The position numbers and the translations under genes are program-made. Under the pieces are notes generated by a model. That model was not told the origin of the DNA. It saw only the letters and a list, made by a program, of their open reading frames with translations, and did no database searches. Below, piece by piece: positions 23,946 through 37,800 of a stretch of DNA of 64,000 bases. Numbering within the stretch: the first letter of the stretch is position 1; the number at the start of each line of letters is the position of its first letter. Origin of the DNA: Nemertoderma westbladi (lineage: Eukaryota > Xenacoelomorpha > Nemertodermatida > Nemertodermatidae); assembly GCA_032718475.1 (NCBI GenBank), contig JAUCBJ010009017.1:18067-82066 (forward strand). Direction: 5' to 3'.

Positions 23946-23994
23946 GGGGGAAGTTTGGTGAACTGCATTTATGCAGTGAATCCAAACTCCCCCC
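23946..23994. other. Long terminal hairpin of repeat copy 2
   Basis: The arms GGGGGAAGTTTGG and CCAAACTCCCCCC pair with one mismatch; the inner ACTGCAT and ATGCAGT arms equal those of copy 1. Stem bases that differ from copy 1 differ on both sides, so pairing is kept. Confidence 0.88.
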
Positions 23995-24000
23995 TTTGAT

Positions 24001-25792
24001 ATATCATATACTTAAGACATGCTAGGGTGACGGGGAAATATTTGTTACTGTCACACTTTGCTTCCATTTATCCTATCCTTTATTATTACCCCAGTCAGAT
24101 AAGAGATAATAAATCAGTAAAAACTAAACTGTCTTTCATGCAAACAAATTTCTAATTAAAGACGGGTGAATGACCATGACCATGGAAATAATTTTAAATA
24201 TAATTGTATATCAACTATTTGGGGAGGCTTCCAAGTTAAACCCGAAAACAATTATTTTGTTACATAGTAAATAACGTTGTATGTTCTTCTTCCTCTCATA
24301 ATAAAATATAAATGAAATATCTCAGATCGCTATGCCCTGTAACATTTCACAACCAAAATATTTAAGTGTGAAAAGTGTAGGCCTACCACACTCCGCCCAA
24401 ACAACCGCAAACGCATAGCCAACAAATTTAACAAAAGTTTACATACATGTTGGGTTCATGACGAGATGAGTGAAAATTGATCGCGTAATATAAAGTAAAA
24501 AATTAAGAGACGGGCTGGCTCTCCTCCACTTTCTTACCCAATGGATATGTTGTTGTAATAATCTAATATTGGGGCGGCTTTCTCTCGTTATCCAAGGCGG
24601 TAATCAGGCCCTGCTTACGGAGGCTAGTATACAAAGAGACAATAAACCAACGTTGCCGTGTTTTATGTAGGTAACTACCGCTATAATTATTTTTAACCAA
24701 TAATGGATCAATGAGACCGCCAGTGTAATCAGGACTGAATGAAAAAACGATCTTTACTATTATCACTGATTCTAAAAAGTGATTCTAAACAGTGTTGGTG
24801 TTTTAGAATTAATCAACACCAAACGTTAGACTTGAGCAGCCAACTGTAACAAGTCATAGGTTAACACTGGCGTAATCTCCCCAAATGAATATACACTAGG
24901 TTGTTAATTTCAAATTTCCAGCGTCAATCATCAACCGTGACACGCGACACGTCAACGCCACGACATATTGCGAAGGCGCAAGTAAAATATTAACATTGTT
25001 ATATGTATACAAGAAAAGGTTGGATTGATCTTTTAAAAATTGAGTTGAATTTCCTGACACGTATAAAATTTGGAAGGCGTTAGATTTCAACGCATGAAAT
25101 TATCATACATACCACTTGTGGTAGGTCTACTGTACATGCCTGTCAGGTATGGGTAAGTCCACTACCCACATTCAATATATACAGTACATGGGCTACAACT
25201 ACAGTATATACCGTGCGCGTATATGTTTTTCATCCGCTTTTACGTAATTGTACGAAATAATACTTATTTGCAATTAAATCCAAATCGAAGAGTACCTGAA
25301 CTAAACTGCTAGCTATTTTCTGATCTCGAAATTGGAATTAATTTTTAATATCTTTGCTGGTGCATGTGTCTACACAGATCCAACACATTTGTTTTAGACG
25401 CCCTATTAAAGTTAAAAAATTTCTGAAAATAGAGAATTATTTGTCTTTTATAAAAATGAGAAATCATTATTAGAGATTTTTGTCTAAATATTACATGTCA
25501 TGTCATTTACTGCACACAGTGCACAGTGCACAGACATAGTGTAAATTTAAATTGGCCGCTATAATCACCACCTTAAAAAAGCACTGCTATGATAATCGTA
25601 ATTGACCAATCAATGACAACAGGTGTCTAAGAACCACACCAAATACCAGTATCACTGAGCACTGTACCAGTACCGGTACCTCATTCTCAACTAAATACAT
25701 TTCAGCATTAGGCTACTAAACTGTTCAACAGTTTCAGAGGTTACCAGTACAGGAGTCAGGGAGTAGGCCTGCTGAAATATTTACAAAACAAA
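24001..25792. other. Intergenic DNA upstream of RPS29
   Basis: No gene is recognised. It presumably contains the RPS29 promoter and 5' UTR, but I cannot place a transcription start or a pyrimidine-rich TOP start with confidence. ACCGGT and AGGCCTA words become common from about 25640. Confidence 0.45.
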
Positions 25793-25854
25793 ATGGGCTT
25801 TCAAAACATTTGGCACAGTCATCCTAAGAAATATGGGCAAGGAGCGAGACGTTG
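25793..25854 (+). CDS. RPS29: RPS29 coding exon 1
   Basis: The ATG is preceded by AAAACAAA. The exon is 62 nt: 20 codons and the first two bases of Cys21. The donor GTAAGT is at 25855-25860. Confidence 0.95.
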
Positions 25855-28800
25855 GTAAGTAGCCCAATTAAACTAAACTAATACCGGTACTGTACTGCTG
25901 TAAGCCCTAATTATTACTGAATAGGCCTACTGCAACTGCAATAGGCTGATAGGTACAGCAATCAATACCTGACAGCCCAGCAGCCTGACGCTGACAGCAT
26001 GATGACTGCCCACTGCTGAATTTCAGACTGAATAGGCTAGTTTATACTGGCTGACCGGCAGATCCTGAGATCAGCAGATCGTTATCTGGTCATCTCATAC
26101 CAGCATACTGTCATAGGGCATAGCCTAGCGCTGTCAGGCTGTGTAGCGGCATAGGGAGGTAGGGTAGGCCTACCGGTACCGGTACCGTACCGGCAGACCG
26201 GTACGCTGCAGCGCTGACCACGACGTCTTTTGTATTCTTTTGTACTATTTTGTATTTTTTTGTAGGGCCTACTTTTTTGTACAAATTCGTCGTACCCGCC
26301 TACAGCTGTACAGTGAGGCCTACTTACTAGGCCTACAGTACTACCATGGTGTAGGCTACTAAATAACAGGTCCCATGCAGCGAGTGGATTGCTGAAATTA
26401 CTGAATTCAGAATTAGCGGTCTCTTCCCTATTTATGGCACTATTTTCATAATATTTCCTTAGAAACTTCTTTTATGCTACTTGTGTTAGTGTTAGCGTTA
26501 GGTTGATATAATGACTAGGGTCCAACGGTCCATCAGTCCATAGAGATGTAATAAAATGTCTTTCTGGAAGTTTTATCTTATAGTCAGATAGTTGCCAAGG
26601 TAACCGGGTGCAAATTTCAAACTTTGCGCACCTGTCAGCCTGTATTTCAAGGCGACAATGGATTCTTCTTTCCTTGAGATTTGGTAAGTGATTAAAGGAA
26701 ATAAAAGACTATCAAAATATTTTACATTTGAATTTGTTTACATTCCCGTTGCTATGGAAATAAGTATAATGCTGTAATGAAAAATTTGAAAAATTGTCTG
26801 CCAATTCTATAAAACACCATTTTTATTCCACTGTATTCGGTTTGTCAGTCTAAATAATAAGTTAAAATTGCCAACATCTTATTTTATAATTCGTCAATTG
26901 TGAATCATATTTCTAAGAGATGAAGAGTCTAAAAGTCAATATTTGCCAATAAACAGATAAACTAAACTGCCCAATCGGTGAGCAAGACCCGTGATAGCAT
27001 GATTTCAGGATTTTGACATTCCAGAATATTTAATTTCGGTTAGCAATTATTAGAAATAAAGGACAGCCACCAGGCAGCCAGGCGCAGACATGTTTGTTGA
27101 AAATTATATAAGTCATTAAGTAGTAAATAGTAACCCAATTTCTATCTGGCGGTCATAATGCGAAATTCTCGTAATTCCCCGTCACCATGGAAACGGGATT
27201 GAAAACACATTTATGTGTAAAATATTTTGATAGGCCTAGACTTTTATTCCCTTTACTCATATATATAGGCCTACCAAATCTCAAGAACAGAATCCTTTGT
27301 CGTCTTGAATTACAGGCGCTCGAAATTTGAACTTTTGCACCCGGTTACCGTAGCAACTACCAGACTACAAGATAAAAATTCCAGAAAGACATATTATTAC
27401 ATTGCTTTGAGAGTATGAATCCTAGTCATCCTCATCATATCCACCTAACCAAATTAGCACAAGCACATAAGAAGTTTCTAAGGAAATATTATAAAAAAAA
27501 GTGCCATAAACTGATAAATATGGAAAGATCGGCCCACGCTAATTTCAGCAATCCGCTCGCTGCTTGACCTGTTATTTAGTACACCTTGGTTACTACCACA
27601 GCTAGACTATGATAAGCGGACAATTCAATCAATTAATTAAATCAATCTACGGGATAATGCAGAGTAAGATCACGATCACGACACGACCCGTGCAGTAGAC
27701 AGGTCACCTAGTGTCAGACAATCTGATAGTACCGGTAGTACCGGTGACTAAATCTGACAGTACCGGTAATACCGGTGACTAATAATCTGACAGTACCCCG
27801 GTACCGGTAGTACCGGTGACTAATAATCTGACAGTACCGGTAGTACCGCAGTACCGGTGACTAATAATCTGACAGTACCCCGGTAGTACCGGTGACTAAA
27901 TCTGACAGTACCGGTAGTGTAAAAGCTTCTGTGGGATCTAACTGGCCCCTTTTGCTTCGCAATCCAGTTTCCCCCCAGGCGCTGGAATACTCTAAAAAGG
28001 TTCTCTAACTGTATATATATTCCCCTCGCCCGCAAGGTACCGTTACAGGTGTTTTAACGGACATAAAAGTCATTCTGCTATATACGTGTTTTGGCGGACA
28101 TGGTAAGGCAAAAAACCTGTAATGCACCAACTACCTTTTACAGCTTAGCCGTGATGATTCATATTACGACATCTAACAGCTGGTTGCTGACATGGAAACA
28201 GCCATTGGATGCATGGTTCTTTGTTTGGCTTGAGCCAATCAGAGCGATTTTTCCTGTCGACGTGTAGCTTTTCGGTCGATCATAAGGAGAGTGTTGAGTC
28301 TTACTGCTTTACTTGATACTTTGTTGTTATTGCTGTCTAAGCCAGAAACACCGGCCTTTTGGGAAGAACTCTAGTAAAACTGCTTGAATTATCGAAAGTA
28401 TAAACTGTTACCTCACCTAACTAATCTCAATAACTCACTAATTAACATGCTCACTTAATTTAATTGCATTAATCATATTGTTTGTACTGTTATTTTACCG
28501 TCAGTTATTAATTGTACCTATTTGTTGATGGAAATATTGCTCTTTGGATAATACGGATAAATCACCCAAATTCCCAATTTTCTTGATACACTACAGGTTA
28601 GAGAGACCGGCTATACATAACAATTGCGATTTATATTAATGTGGTGTGTATTGAATCCAATGTTATTTAGCAGACCCTACGTGAGTCAATTGTTGCTCTC
28701 TTTATGTGTGATCAAATATACTGACTGTCGGCAGAATAGTGTGTATGATTGTGATTGGTAACAAAGTATTTCCTAAAGAATACGCTTTATACTTCAATCA

Positions 28801-31800
28801 TAAGCAGTATCGTTGCGTTTTAGTATAAGTCTTAGTTCTGTTTAAATAGATAAAGCACCACGTCCTAAAGGAACTGTTAATATTTCCCGAAAGCCAATAA
28901 TATCTGTCAGAGATTAATTATTAACGATCTATCGAATAATACAGTAGGTATACACTGCAACCTTACACTGCAATAATAAAATTTAAGCATCCGAATTCAG
29001 CCTCCCGGGTGTAGATCCATCGGGTGAATGATCGCGCATGGGCTGTCTTCGGCTAATGTTTTGCGTATTAGCATAAAATATTGTCGTATGCTAAAGTGGT
29101 TTTAATTAACTAAAAGACATATAAATTTTGGCAGGTTAAACTGCTAAAGGTCTTCAAAAGCGCGAACAGTAACAGTTTATAATCTTATTGCAGTAGGCAA
29201 TAGGGTTGCAAAATACCGTAGTGACTGGTAAAACTGAACCGGTGCTTCTGTAGGTCAGTAGGCCTAACTGTCATCACCGGTACCGGTACTGCTGTACAAG
29301 TACATTTAGTATTATTCGATTTTGATCATTGTATACCGGTAGGCTGTTTAAGAGATTAGGGACTGTACACCCCTTGTTTCTTTTGGAGCTTACTTATTTC
29401 TGTCGGTTTTATTTCCTAGTAAGTTAATATTGAGCTGAAGACGTGTAAGTCTGCTCAGATTGTTCAGATAATTGTAGGCTGAACTGCTGTCTGACTGTTG
29501 TTGAGTTTGGAGAGATTGCGGCGTGTGTAGAGTTTGTCTGATAAAGTGCCGTTAGTAAGTTGGGGCAGCCATAAGCGGTAAGGTCAATCCCCTCTTAAAG
29601 AGTAAGTCGTACTACCGTGTTAGAACGCATACTAACTAACAGTTTCAGAGTCTGCATATACTGTAGTTTATCTAGGCTTGATCGTAGTCTGCCAGTGTTT
29701 CGGCCTGTGTTTGTTTGTGTGGTCTGTTCGGGTACCGTAATAGTTATTACTCAAATATTTGTAAGCTGGATTGTTGTCTAGCTGTTTTTAGGTCTGAAGG
29801 GATTGCTGCGTGTGTAGAGTTGGTCTGATCAAGTGCCGTTAGTAAGTTGGGGCAGCCATAAGCGGTAAGGTCAATCCCCTCTTAAAGAGTAAGTCGTACT
29901 ACCGTGTTAGAACGCATACTAACTAACAGTTTCAGAATCTGCACATACTGTAGTTTGTTTAGGCTTGATAGTAGTCTGCCAGCGTTTTGGTTTGTATTTG
30001 TTTGAGTATTCTGTACGGGTAGCGTAATATTTATTATTCAGAGTTTATGCGATTATTCGCAACATTCATGTCCCCAAGTTTATTCCTACAGTAATTGTGT
30101 TTGTTACACATACCGTTATAGTTAAACTAACCCCGGTACTACATCAGGGCTGCTTGGCGTAGGTAAAGACTGACGACTTTGTGCTTCGGTCACTCCAGCA
30201 GATGCCGTGGTTCTTTTAACTGTTCAAGTATATTTAACTACTGATTATTTGTTATACCGGTACTTGTACCTAATTTAGGGTTTAGTGTACAGTGCTTTCC
30301 GAAGTAATTAGTGTAGGCGGTATATTGTGTTGTAAAGTGGTTGATAGGCACATTCGTTAGCTCTATTAGCTTCTGGGTAGGAACAATCCGTGATACATAA
30401 CGTAGTACCTATAGCGATACGGTTATAGGTCGTCAGGCGGTGGTATTTTCCTATCTGGACAGTACAATATATTTACTACTACTTATTATTTAAATACCGT
30501 AGTACCCTGTCCTTTGTAATAGCCAGAAATCTAACCCTTTGTTGGACTGGTTTGTAGACTTCCTGTAAAATTACCCTAAAAATTTTGTACGTAATATTTT
30601 GTTGTGTTTAATTAGAGAATTAATCTCACCCGTATCGTAAGTAATTTGTAGTATTAAGTAACTTAGGTAAATTAGAATTATCAGTTTTAGTGTCAAATAA
30701 ATAGCACTTCACTTAGAGGCGTTCAGCTTCTGTGTAGTGACTCCCCCAGAAATAATAACATTTATTTCAAATATTGACAAAAACCCATGTAACGGGTATA
30801 TAAATATTATAAATCAACTCAAACGATTTATAAATAGTAGGCCTGTCACACAAAAACTAGGTCTCACTATCAGTTGGACTACTGCTTAAATAACGGTAAT
30901 AAAGTAAGTTAAAGTAACTAAGTAACCCTAAAATATTCAGGAATTCAATTATTCTAAAAATAATTGACATACCGGTACTTACCATAGGCTTATTATATTT
31001 ATCTCTATAAATTTGAGCTGAAATCATACCGGTACTCTGTAATTAATTCTAGTTCATAATTATACTTACATGCTGTAAGTGTAAGCTGTATACCGGTATT
31101 CATTATAGGCCTACTATATATATATATATATTTGTGCTAAAATTATATACCGGTACTCTGTGACAAATCTAGTCTGTAATAATACTTATATATTATAAGC
31201 ATACCGGTATTCTAATATATTGTGTATATATCACGCTACACTGAGTAGCAGTATCGGTAATTAATTATTAGGCTAACAGTGATACTGAATTACTAGACTT
31301 GCTTTAACTGTAATATAGCAGTAGGCATTCGACTGTACAATCAAACATGGCTGACACAAGGCAAACTCTGTCAGATAGTCTCCTAGAAACAACAGACTGT
31401 TTCTCAGATCAAAGTGTAGAGAATCCCAGACCGAGGTCTGAAACCCCTCATACTGTAAGAAGGGCAACCCCTGCAGTGGTTGTGACAGAACCTAGGTTGG
31501 TAGAAAAGATTTCGCAATTTGCGAAGTTGGTGAGGCGCCGTTGGTCTGCCATAGGCACTCGGGCCCAAGTCGGGCGGGATCAAGAAGAAGCTATAAAACA
31601 GCAGCAACCTCCTAGCCAAGAACCTAGTTCTCAGCGGCCCGATAGCTCCAGTAGTTCGGATACTGTTGAGCGGACGCCCGAGCGCGGAGCGAAGATGGTG
31701 GATACGGTTTATGATGGGCGGCCAGCCTGTGGGGAATCAACCGACGCCACTTCTTCTCAAGTGGAAAGTGAGGTGGAAGGCGAAGTGGAAAGTGAGGTGG

Positions 31801-34800
31801 AAAGCAAAGTGGAAAGCGAGGTGGAAAGCGAAGTGGAAAGCGAATTAACATCAGCAGAGAAGCCGCGAACTAGAGACGCTATCGACATTTATTTGTCCGA
31901 CTATCAGCGATTCCTAGGAGACGAAGAGTTGAGGAGACGGCTGTCTGGACTTTCCCCTAATAGTGAAGGAACCAAGCTTGTGTTGGACTCAATCGATGCC
32001 GAAATGTTAGCTGCAAACCAAGCTGAATGTGATGAAAAACTCCGCCTCATTAGAGTCCGAGAAGAACAAATAAAGAAAAGAAGGATAGAGGAACAAAAGG
32101 CGGCGGCTATGGCGGCGGCTATGGCAGATGCAGAAGCAGAAAGAAAAGCAGCAAAGGCGGTGGCTATGGCAGATGCAGAAGCAGAAAGAAAGGCAGCAAA
32201 GGCAGTGGCAGAAGCAGAACGGAGAGCGTCTGAGGAGACTATCCAATTGGAGTTGGAAAATCTGCAAGAGACGCAAGACAGTATAAATAAACAGTTTACT
32301 GCTAATCAAATGCAGATGATGAGTCGATCTACTCCCAAGCGCCAAGGATACACATCATCGGAGGAAGGCGAGACCACCGATCCTGAAGGCGGAGGAAATA
32401 GATCTCGTCTAAGCAGGCGTAGAAAAACATCTCACCATCATAAACTGCCTGATTTGCCCCCAGCTGTCAGAAGACAACTAGCTAGCACAGACTTGAGTAG
32501 TATAGAACCTACAGCCCAAAGTATTAAGGTCCAAAGACTCTCTACAATAGTTGATGAGCCTGAGATAATTAGGCCTGTCGTTCCCAAAGTCACTTCTGTG
32601 TTAGAGACCCCTGTACTTCCAGAGCTTAACTCTAAATTCCCTTTGCATAGTACTACACTGCCTGTACCCGGTGGAACAGTCCAAGAGAATATCCCTGTCC
32701 AGATAGCAGAGAGAGAAATCAAAAATTTGTCTCCCGTCGTCCCGCGTCAGCCCGCTACTATGTTGGCGACTCCCGCTTCAGCGGTTGAGTGGGTGGAAGA
32801 GGGACGGCGGGGGATGAATCTCCTGCTAGGACAGATGCAGGAGACTGTCCACCAACTTAAGGGAACAGTGAGGGAAGGTAGAGCAGAGTTGCAAGAAGTG
32901 CAGCAAAGTATCGCGCTAGAACGCGACAAATTAGTCAATATACAAAAAGGCATACCAATGCCCCCTGTAACATTGTGTCAACCCGTTAGGTCTGAAGTAT
33001 TACATGCGCAAGGTGTGGAGCCTACACGCATCTATGCTGCTAGTGAAGTTGAAACTCCTATAGCAAACCCTGTTGGGGGTGATTATAAACCTGTTATTAA
33101 TGATATTCCCTATAGACCTGATAATGATCCGAGAAATTTATATACCGATAATTCGATATTAAATAACACGATGGTCCAAGAAAGCTTTACGCGTCAGATG
33201 GCTAGAACAGAAGCCCGCCAAGCGGTCAAAGTGGGAGAGATCGTCAAATTCAATGGAGACGAGATGAAATGGTTACCTTTCAACGAATATTACAAAGATA
33301 GCATACAGAACTCTGTACTATCTAACGGAGAGAAACTTAGATTCCTCATCAAGTGCTTGGAAGGACCTCCCAAGTTAATGGCGTTAAAGTTTATTGGACA
33401 TCCAGATGGATTAAGACAAGTTTGGGATACACTAAACATCAGGTATGGTAACAAGGATAACATAGCTAAGTATTTGTATGCAAAATTAGTAGCCCCCCGA
33501 CACTTCCTTAGTAGCGAGATTATAGAGTTTTCCGATGAAATTCAAGAGATCTGTAGACAACTGGACTGGTTAGGTAAGTCGCATGAATATCAGAGTTCCA
33601 TGGTTATTGGAGCCGTAGTCTCTACTTTACCAAAGGGTGGAGTATGTACACGCTGGGACAAGAAAGTGTTGTACATGAATGAACAACAACGACGAAGTCC
33701 TACCATGGCTGATCTCATGTCTTTCTTAGATAGTGAAGTAAAATTACAACTCATAAGGCAGGCCAGAGAGAAAACATCGGAAAATAAGGTAAGTGAGAAA
33801 CCCGATTCTAGGAGAAGGATAATACCAGTGTGTTATACTGACGACGGCGAAAGCCAAGCTTCTCAAGAAGAGGACAGCGGGAAAGACACAGCAAAATCTT
33901 ACTATGACAACAAGACCTATAAAGACGTAAGTAAATACAAGTCTCGAACCAGTGACAGGAGAGAACAGGTAACAACAACTCCTCCTACGTCTCCTAAGAG
34001 AATTCACGGAAGAAAGCCTGAAGAAAGAACGAGAGTGCATAACGTTAACCAAGTTAAGGTGAGTAACATCAAACCAAAATGTGCGCTGTGCGACGGGCCT
34101 CACCGTTTGAGTGCGTGTGCTGAATTTCTAAAGAAATCCCCTGTAGACAGACGTACAGTCCTGTGGAATAAGCGGTTATGCTATAATTGCCTCAGATCAG
34201 GACACCAACGGCGAACCTGTTACTCCGACGCAAAGTGTGCAAAGTGTGGCGCGAAACATCACATTTTGTTACACAGTGAGTTCGAACGAGACAACCCGAG
34301 TCAGGTAAGTGAGCCCGAACTACATGTCCAATTCAGTGATGTGAACGACACTGACCAAGGTTCTGAGTGGGAAGGATTCTATACAGACGAATTCTCCGAT
34401 GCCAACGAATCCTGTTATCTAATAAATACCACAGTGTATCGAGCACTTACGGATGAAAAGGACACTGACGAGTTTACTCCAACTCCTTTTGACAAACAAC
34501 CATCTTGGAAAGTTCCAACTTCCAACATAGGAATAAGAGAATTTCCTGTAGTGCAAGTTCGAGTTCATGGTCCCAACAAGAGTTACATAGTGAACGCCCT
34601 ACTTGACTCCGGCAGCACAGGAACATTCATCGATCAAGAACTAGCCGAAGATATCTTTGCTGGACAACCCAAGTTCCGGACTAAATTGAATATGTCAGGA
34701 ATTATGCAGGTTTGGAAATCTACCCTAACGGCAGATTACTATGTAGGTGTGTTGTCCACCCCCCAGGATAAGTTAGGAACACAAGGTATAAGGTCAGTAA

Positions 34801-37800
34801 AAATGGTGGCTATAAAGAACTTTGCTACTACTCAAGCAGAACCTTATAACTGGGACGAGGACGAGTGCATCCAACATCTTGAGATACCTCGATTCCAAAC
34901 CGATTATCCTGGAGTGCAAATACTCATCGGCCAAAACGCGCATGAGGCGCTCGAGCCATTAGAGAAACGGCCTGCTCAACCACAGCCACTACAAACCTAT
35001 GCGGTAAGAACTAGAGTAGGTTGGTACTTCACTGGCCCTTCCCGTAGAACTCTCAAAGAGAGATTACCTCAACAACAGGTATACCAAGTAAAGGGGGAAG
35101 TGGAGAGCAGTGATGTGGACGACCCAACTGAGGGAACACCATACTCCTCAGATAATGACGATATTAACTCCAATGTAGATCAATGGAGACATTGCCTTGG
35201 GACGATTAATCCAGCCGACATCGCTTCCAGAGGAGCAACTCCTCAAGAACTGATAGATACTCCAGGCTGGTTAGGTGGATCCGACTTCTTAAGTAAAGAA
35301 GAAGAAGAATGGCCTCCTCATCTTACCACGGCGGAGAGTAGACAGGCCAAGGGAGCGGAGAAACTAACACAACCACTCAATCGCCCAGCTAGTCGTTTAT
35401 GTTTACTGGAAAGAGACCGAAAACTGTCCGGAAACTATGGAAGGCAAGATACTCTTCCTACGACTACTTCCCTAATCCGGCAAATATCTAGGGACTCCAT
35501 AACGTGATAGCATGTGGAGTGGGCGTGTGACTATATCATTTTATATTTGTTTTTATTTTATATTTATGTATGTATTATTATGTAATTTTATTATAATCGT
35601 TTTCTTTAATTTTTTTTAGTAGAATGTTATTTTAGAGATTATTTAGTAGATTAGTGCAATATATTAGTGTTTATTACGTATGTAATTACTTATAATATAT
35701 ATTTAGTGCGACGGCGAGAAATAATTATTTTTCTCTTTCCTTACTGTCCGTATTATATTATAAATGCGAGACTATAGTAAGATGACATGTCAGTACTTCT
35801 TAAAGTACAATAAAGCCACTACTATATTTAAGTATTATTGGTAGGCAGAGTATTAGGAATGCAAAGTTCAGATCCTCGTGTCTCGGCTAAACCAAGCTCT
35901 GGGTAGACCTTGGAAACGACTTGCCTCTTCACACTGACATTGCTTCGTGCGATATTGCTCTTCTACCTTATTTCAAATAATACATATAGTAGCGTGATGT
36001 CCCTCTAACAGTAGCGTAAAACGCAAATAAATCTGTTAAACCTTTTGACCATCTGTAATTCTAGTCGATTAAGATATCGCGGCACCCACCGATATACTTG
36101 AAAGACAAATTCTAGAATCAGTGGTTAACGTCCCCAGACAAGTTCTGGAATAAATCGGTGCCCATCCTAAATATTAATTTAATATTTATTAAAATCTGTA
36201 AAATCCCGATCCTTCAAAATTTCTAGTCAATTAAGATATCGCAGTATTTACCGATATTCTTAGAAGGACTATTTTATAGAATTGAGGATCCTAAGTCCCC
36301 AGATATGCTCTGGAATAAAATTTGTGTCAATTTAACATCAAATAATAAAATTCACGGGAATAAATTTAAATTCATATTCAAATGAATTTCATAAATTGTC
36401 ATTTTGTGCAATTTATAACATTCCCAAAATTCCAGTAATTAATAGACCATGGGAGCGGAGATTCATATTGAGTGTACTAGAGTGCGAGAATCTCCAACAT
36501 ATAGTCAATAGCCGATAAAATTTATAAAATCATGCATAAAGAGGATATTGACAATTAAAGAATTACTATTAAATAACATCCCAGATCTGTATACATGAGA
36601 ATTGCCCTAATTCTACCGCTAGTTTTCCATAATGTCACCATGGCAACACCCACGCTAGAAGTAGAAGCAAGTTAAAGGAACAATAAAAAGCTTAACCCAT
36701 TGCGAAGCATAAGAGTATACATAACGCACTATTAGTATCCAAGGATACATAGTAATAACGTGACATTCTGGAAGACACTGACTAACGGACAAATGGCATG
36801 CATGTGTGCAGTAAGCAATGATTGTATGGAATTTGTGCGTTTATAGGTGAATGTTACTACTAAAGTGTGTTTACAGTAGCTAATCGCAATTGTAAAGTAG
36901 CCCTAACTCTACCGAGATAACCTCAAGTGGATTCAAGCTTTTGGGACGGACAGTGGTGGGACTTGTGCCGGTTATCGTTGTCGTGCTGTTGCTACATGTT
37001 GGCGTAAACACCGCGACAACGGTACATCGGCGCTGAGAAACCCACTGTCCGGGGGCAAAGCCTAGTAGGCAGCGACGCCCGCTTGCCTAAAATATTAACT
37101 CATATTGATATTAATAAACTCAGATAGCAGATATGACGGAATTGATAGAAGATGACCTTGGTATCAGGGAGCGATATACTCTACCTTTACAAGCGTTTGT
37201 GGATAGCTTGATACGCGGTGAAGCCGATCCGACTATTACGGAGGACGATGGTCGTTATATCGAACCGCCGATGTCCCAGAAACAACTTACGCGTGAATTG
37301 GACTATAGAAAATTCACCGCTCGCTATACGAATCGTAATGGTACGTATATGGACTTCTTAACTACCGGCCATCCTACCGATTTACATGATACGGACGATG
37401 TATACACCGAAAGGGAAATGGTTCTATTTAAATATCATACCCAGCGGAGTCGTAACGATAAACCGAGAATAGATCACGAAAATTATATTCGTAACAGACT
37501 GGGAAGACGGACCCATATGTTTAGAATCTGAAGAGATTCAGCCCCCCACGTCTCGGAGTAGCGATAGCGACTACATATGGGAATGGTATCAAGGTCAACA
37601 GTGTCTCACTGCGTACGATTATCGCCATGCCAACTATGTTTCTCGGCAACGTTGTCGATTATGCGCATCGAGAGACCATGTTACGCCCATGGACACAAAC
37701 GTCCGCTGTTCCTATTTCCACGAACAACCGACGATGGAAATTTATTGCGCGTATTACAGACTCAATAACTCGCACATTTTTGCGGTTTGCCCTCAATTTA

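Larger units (their letters stand above)
22173..24000. repeat. 1.8-kb dispersed repeat, copy 2
   Basis: It matches copy 1 in the same orientation. Differences include a short insertion near 23630-23670 and loss of a few bases near 22515. The tRNA-like segment is at 23025-23089 on the minus strand, with a better B-box (GGGTTCGAAATCC). The terminal hairpin is at 23946-23994. Confidence 0.85.
27918..29168 (+). repeat. 5' LTR of the young BEL element
   Basis: It is 1251 bp, starting TGTAAAAGCTTCTGTGGGAT and ending AAAGCGCGAACA. It contains an inverted CCAAT (ATTGG at about 28204-28208), a CCAAT box (28235-28239), TATATATAT (28012-28020) and AATAAA (28975-28980). Confidence 0.95.

Noticed and set aside
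28012-28020. TATATATAT as the LTR core promoter TATA box
   Set aside because: It lies upstream of the conserved CCAAT boxes and is not kept in the old LTR, so it is unlikely to set the start site.
29169-29190. tRNA primer-binding site after the 5' BEL LTR
   Set aside because: The sequence GTAACAGTTTATAATC does not begin with TGG or match a recognisable tRNA 3' end.
36930-37070. Hydrophobic frame ([18 protein letters not shown]) suggesting an envelope-type membrane anchor
   Set aside because: It is short, has no upstream open frame or start, and the other two frames are also open over the same DNA.
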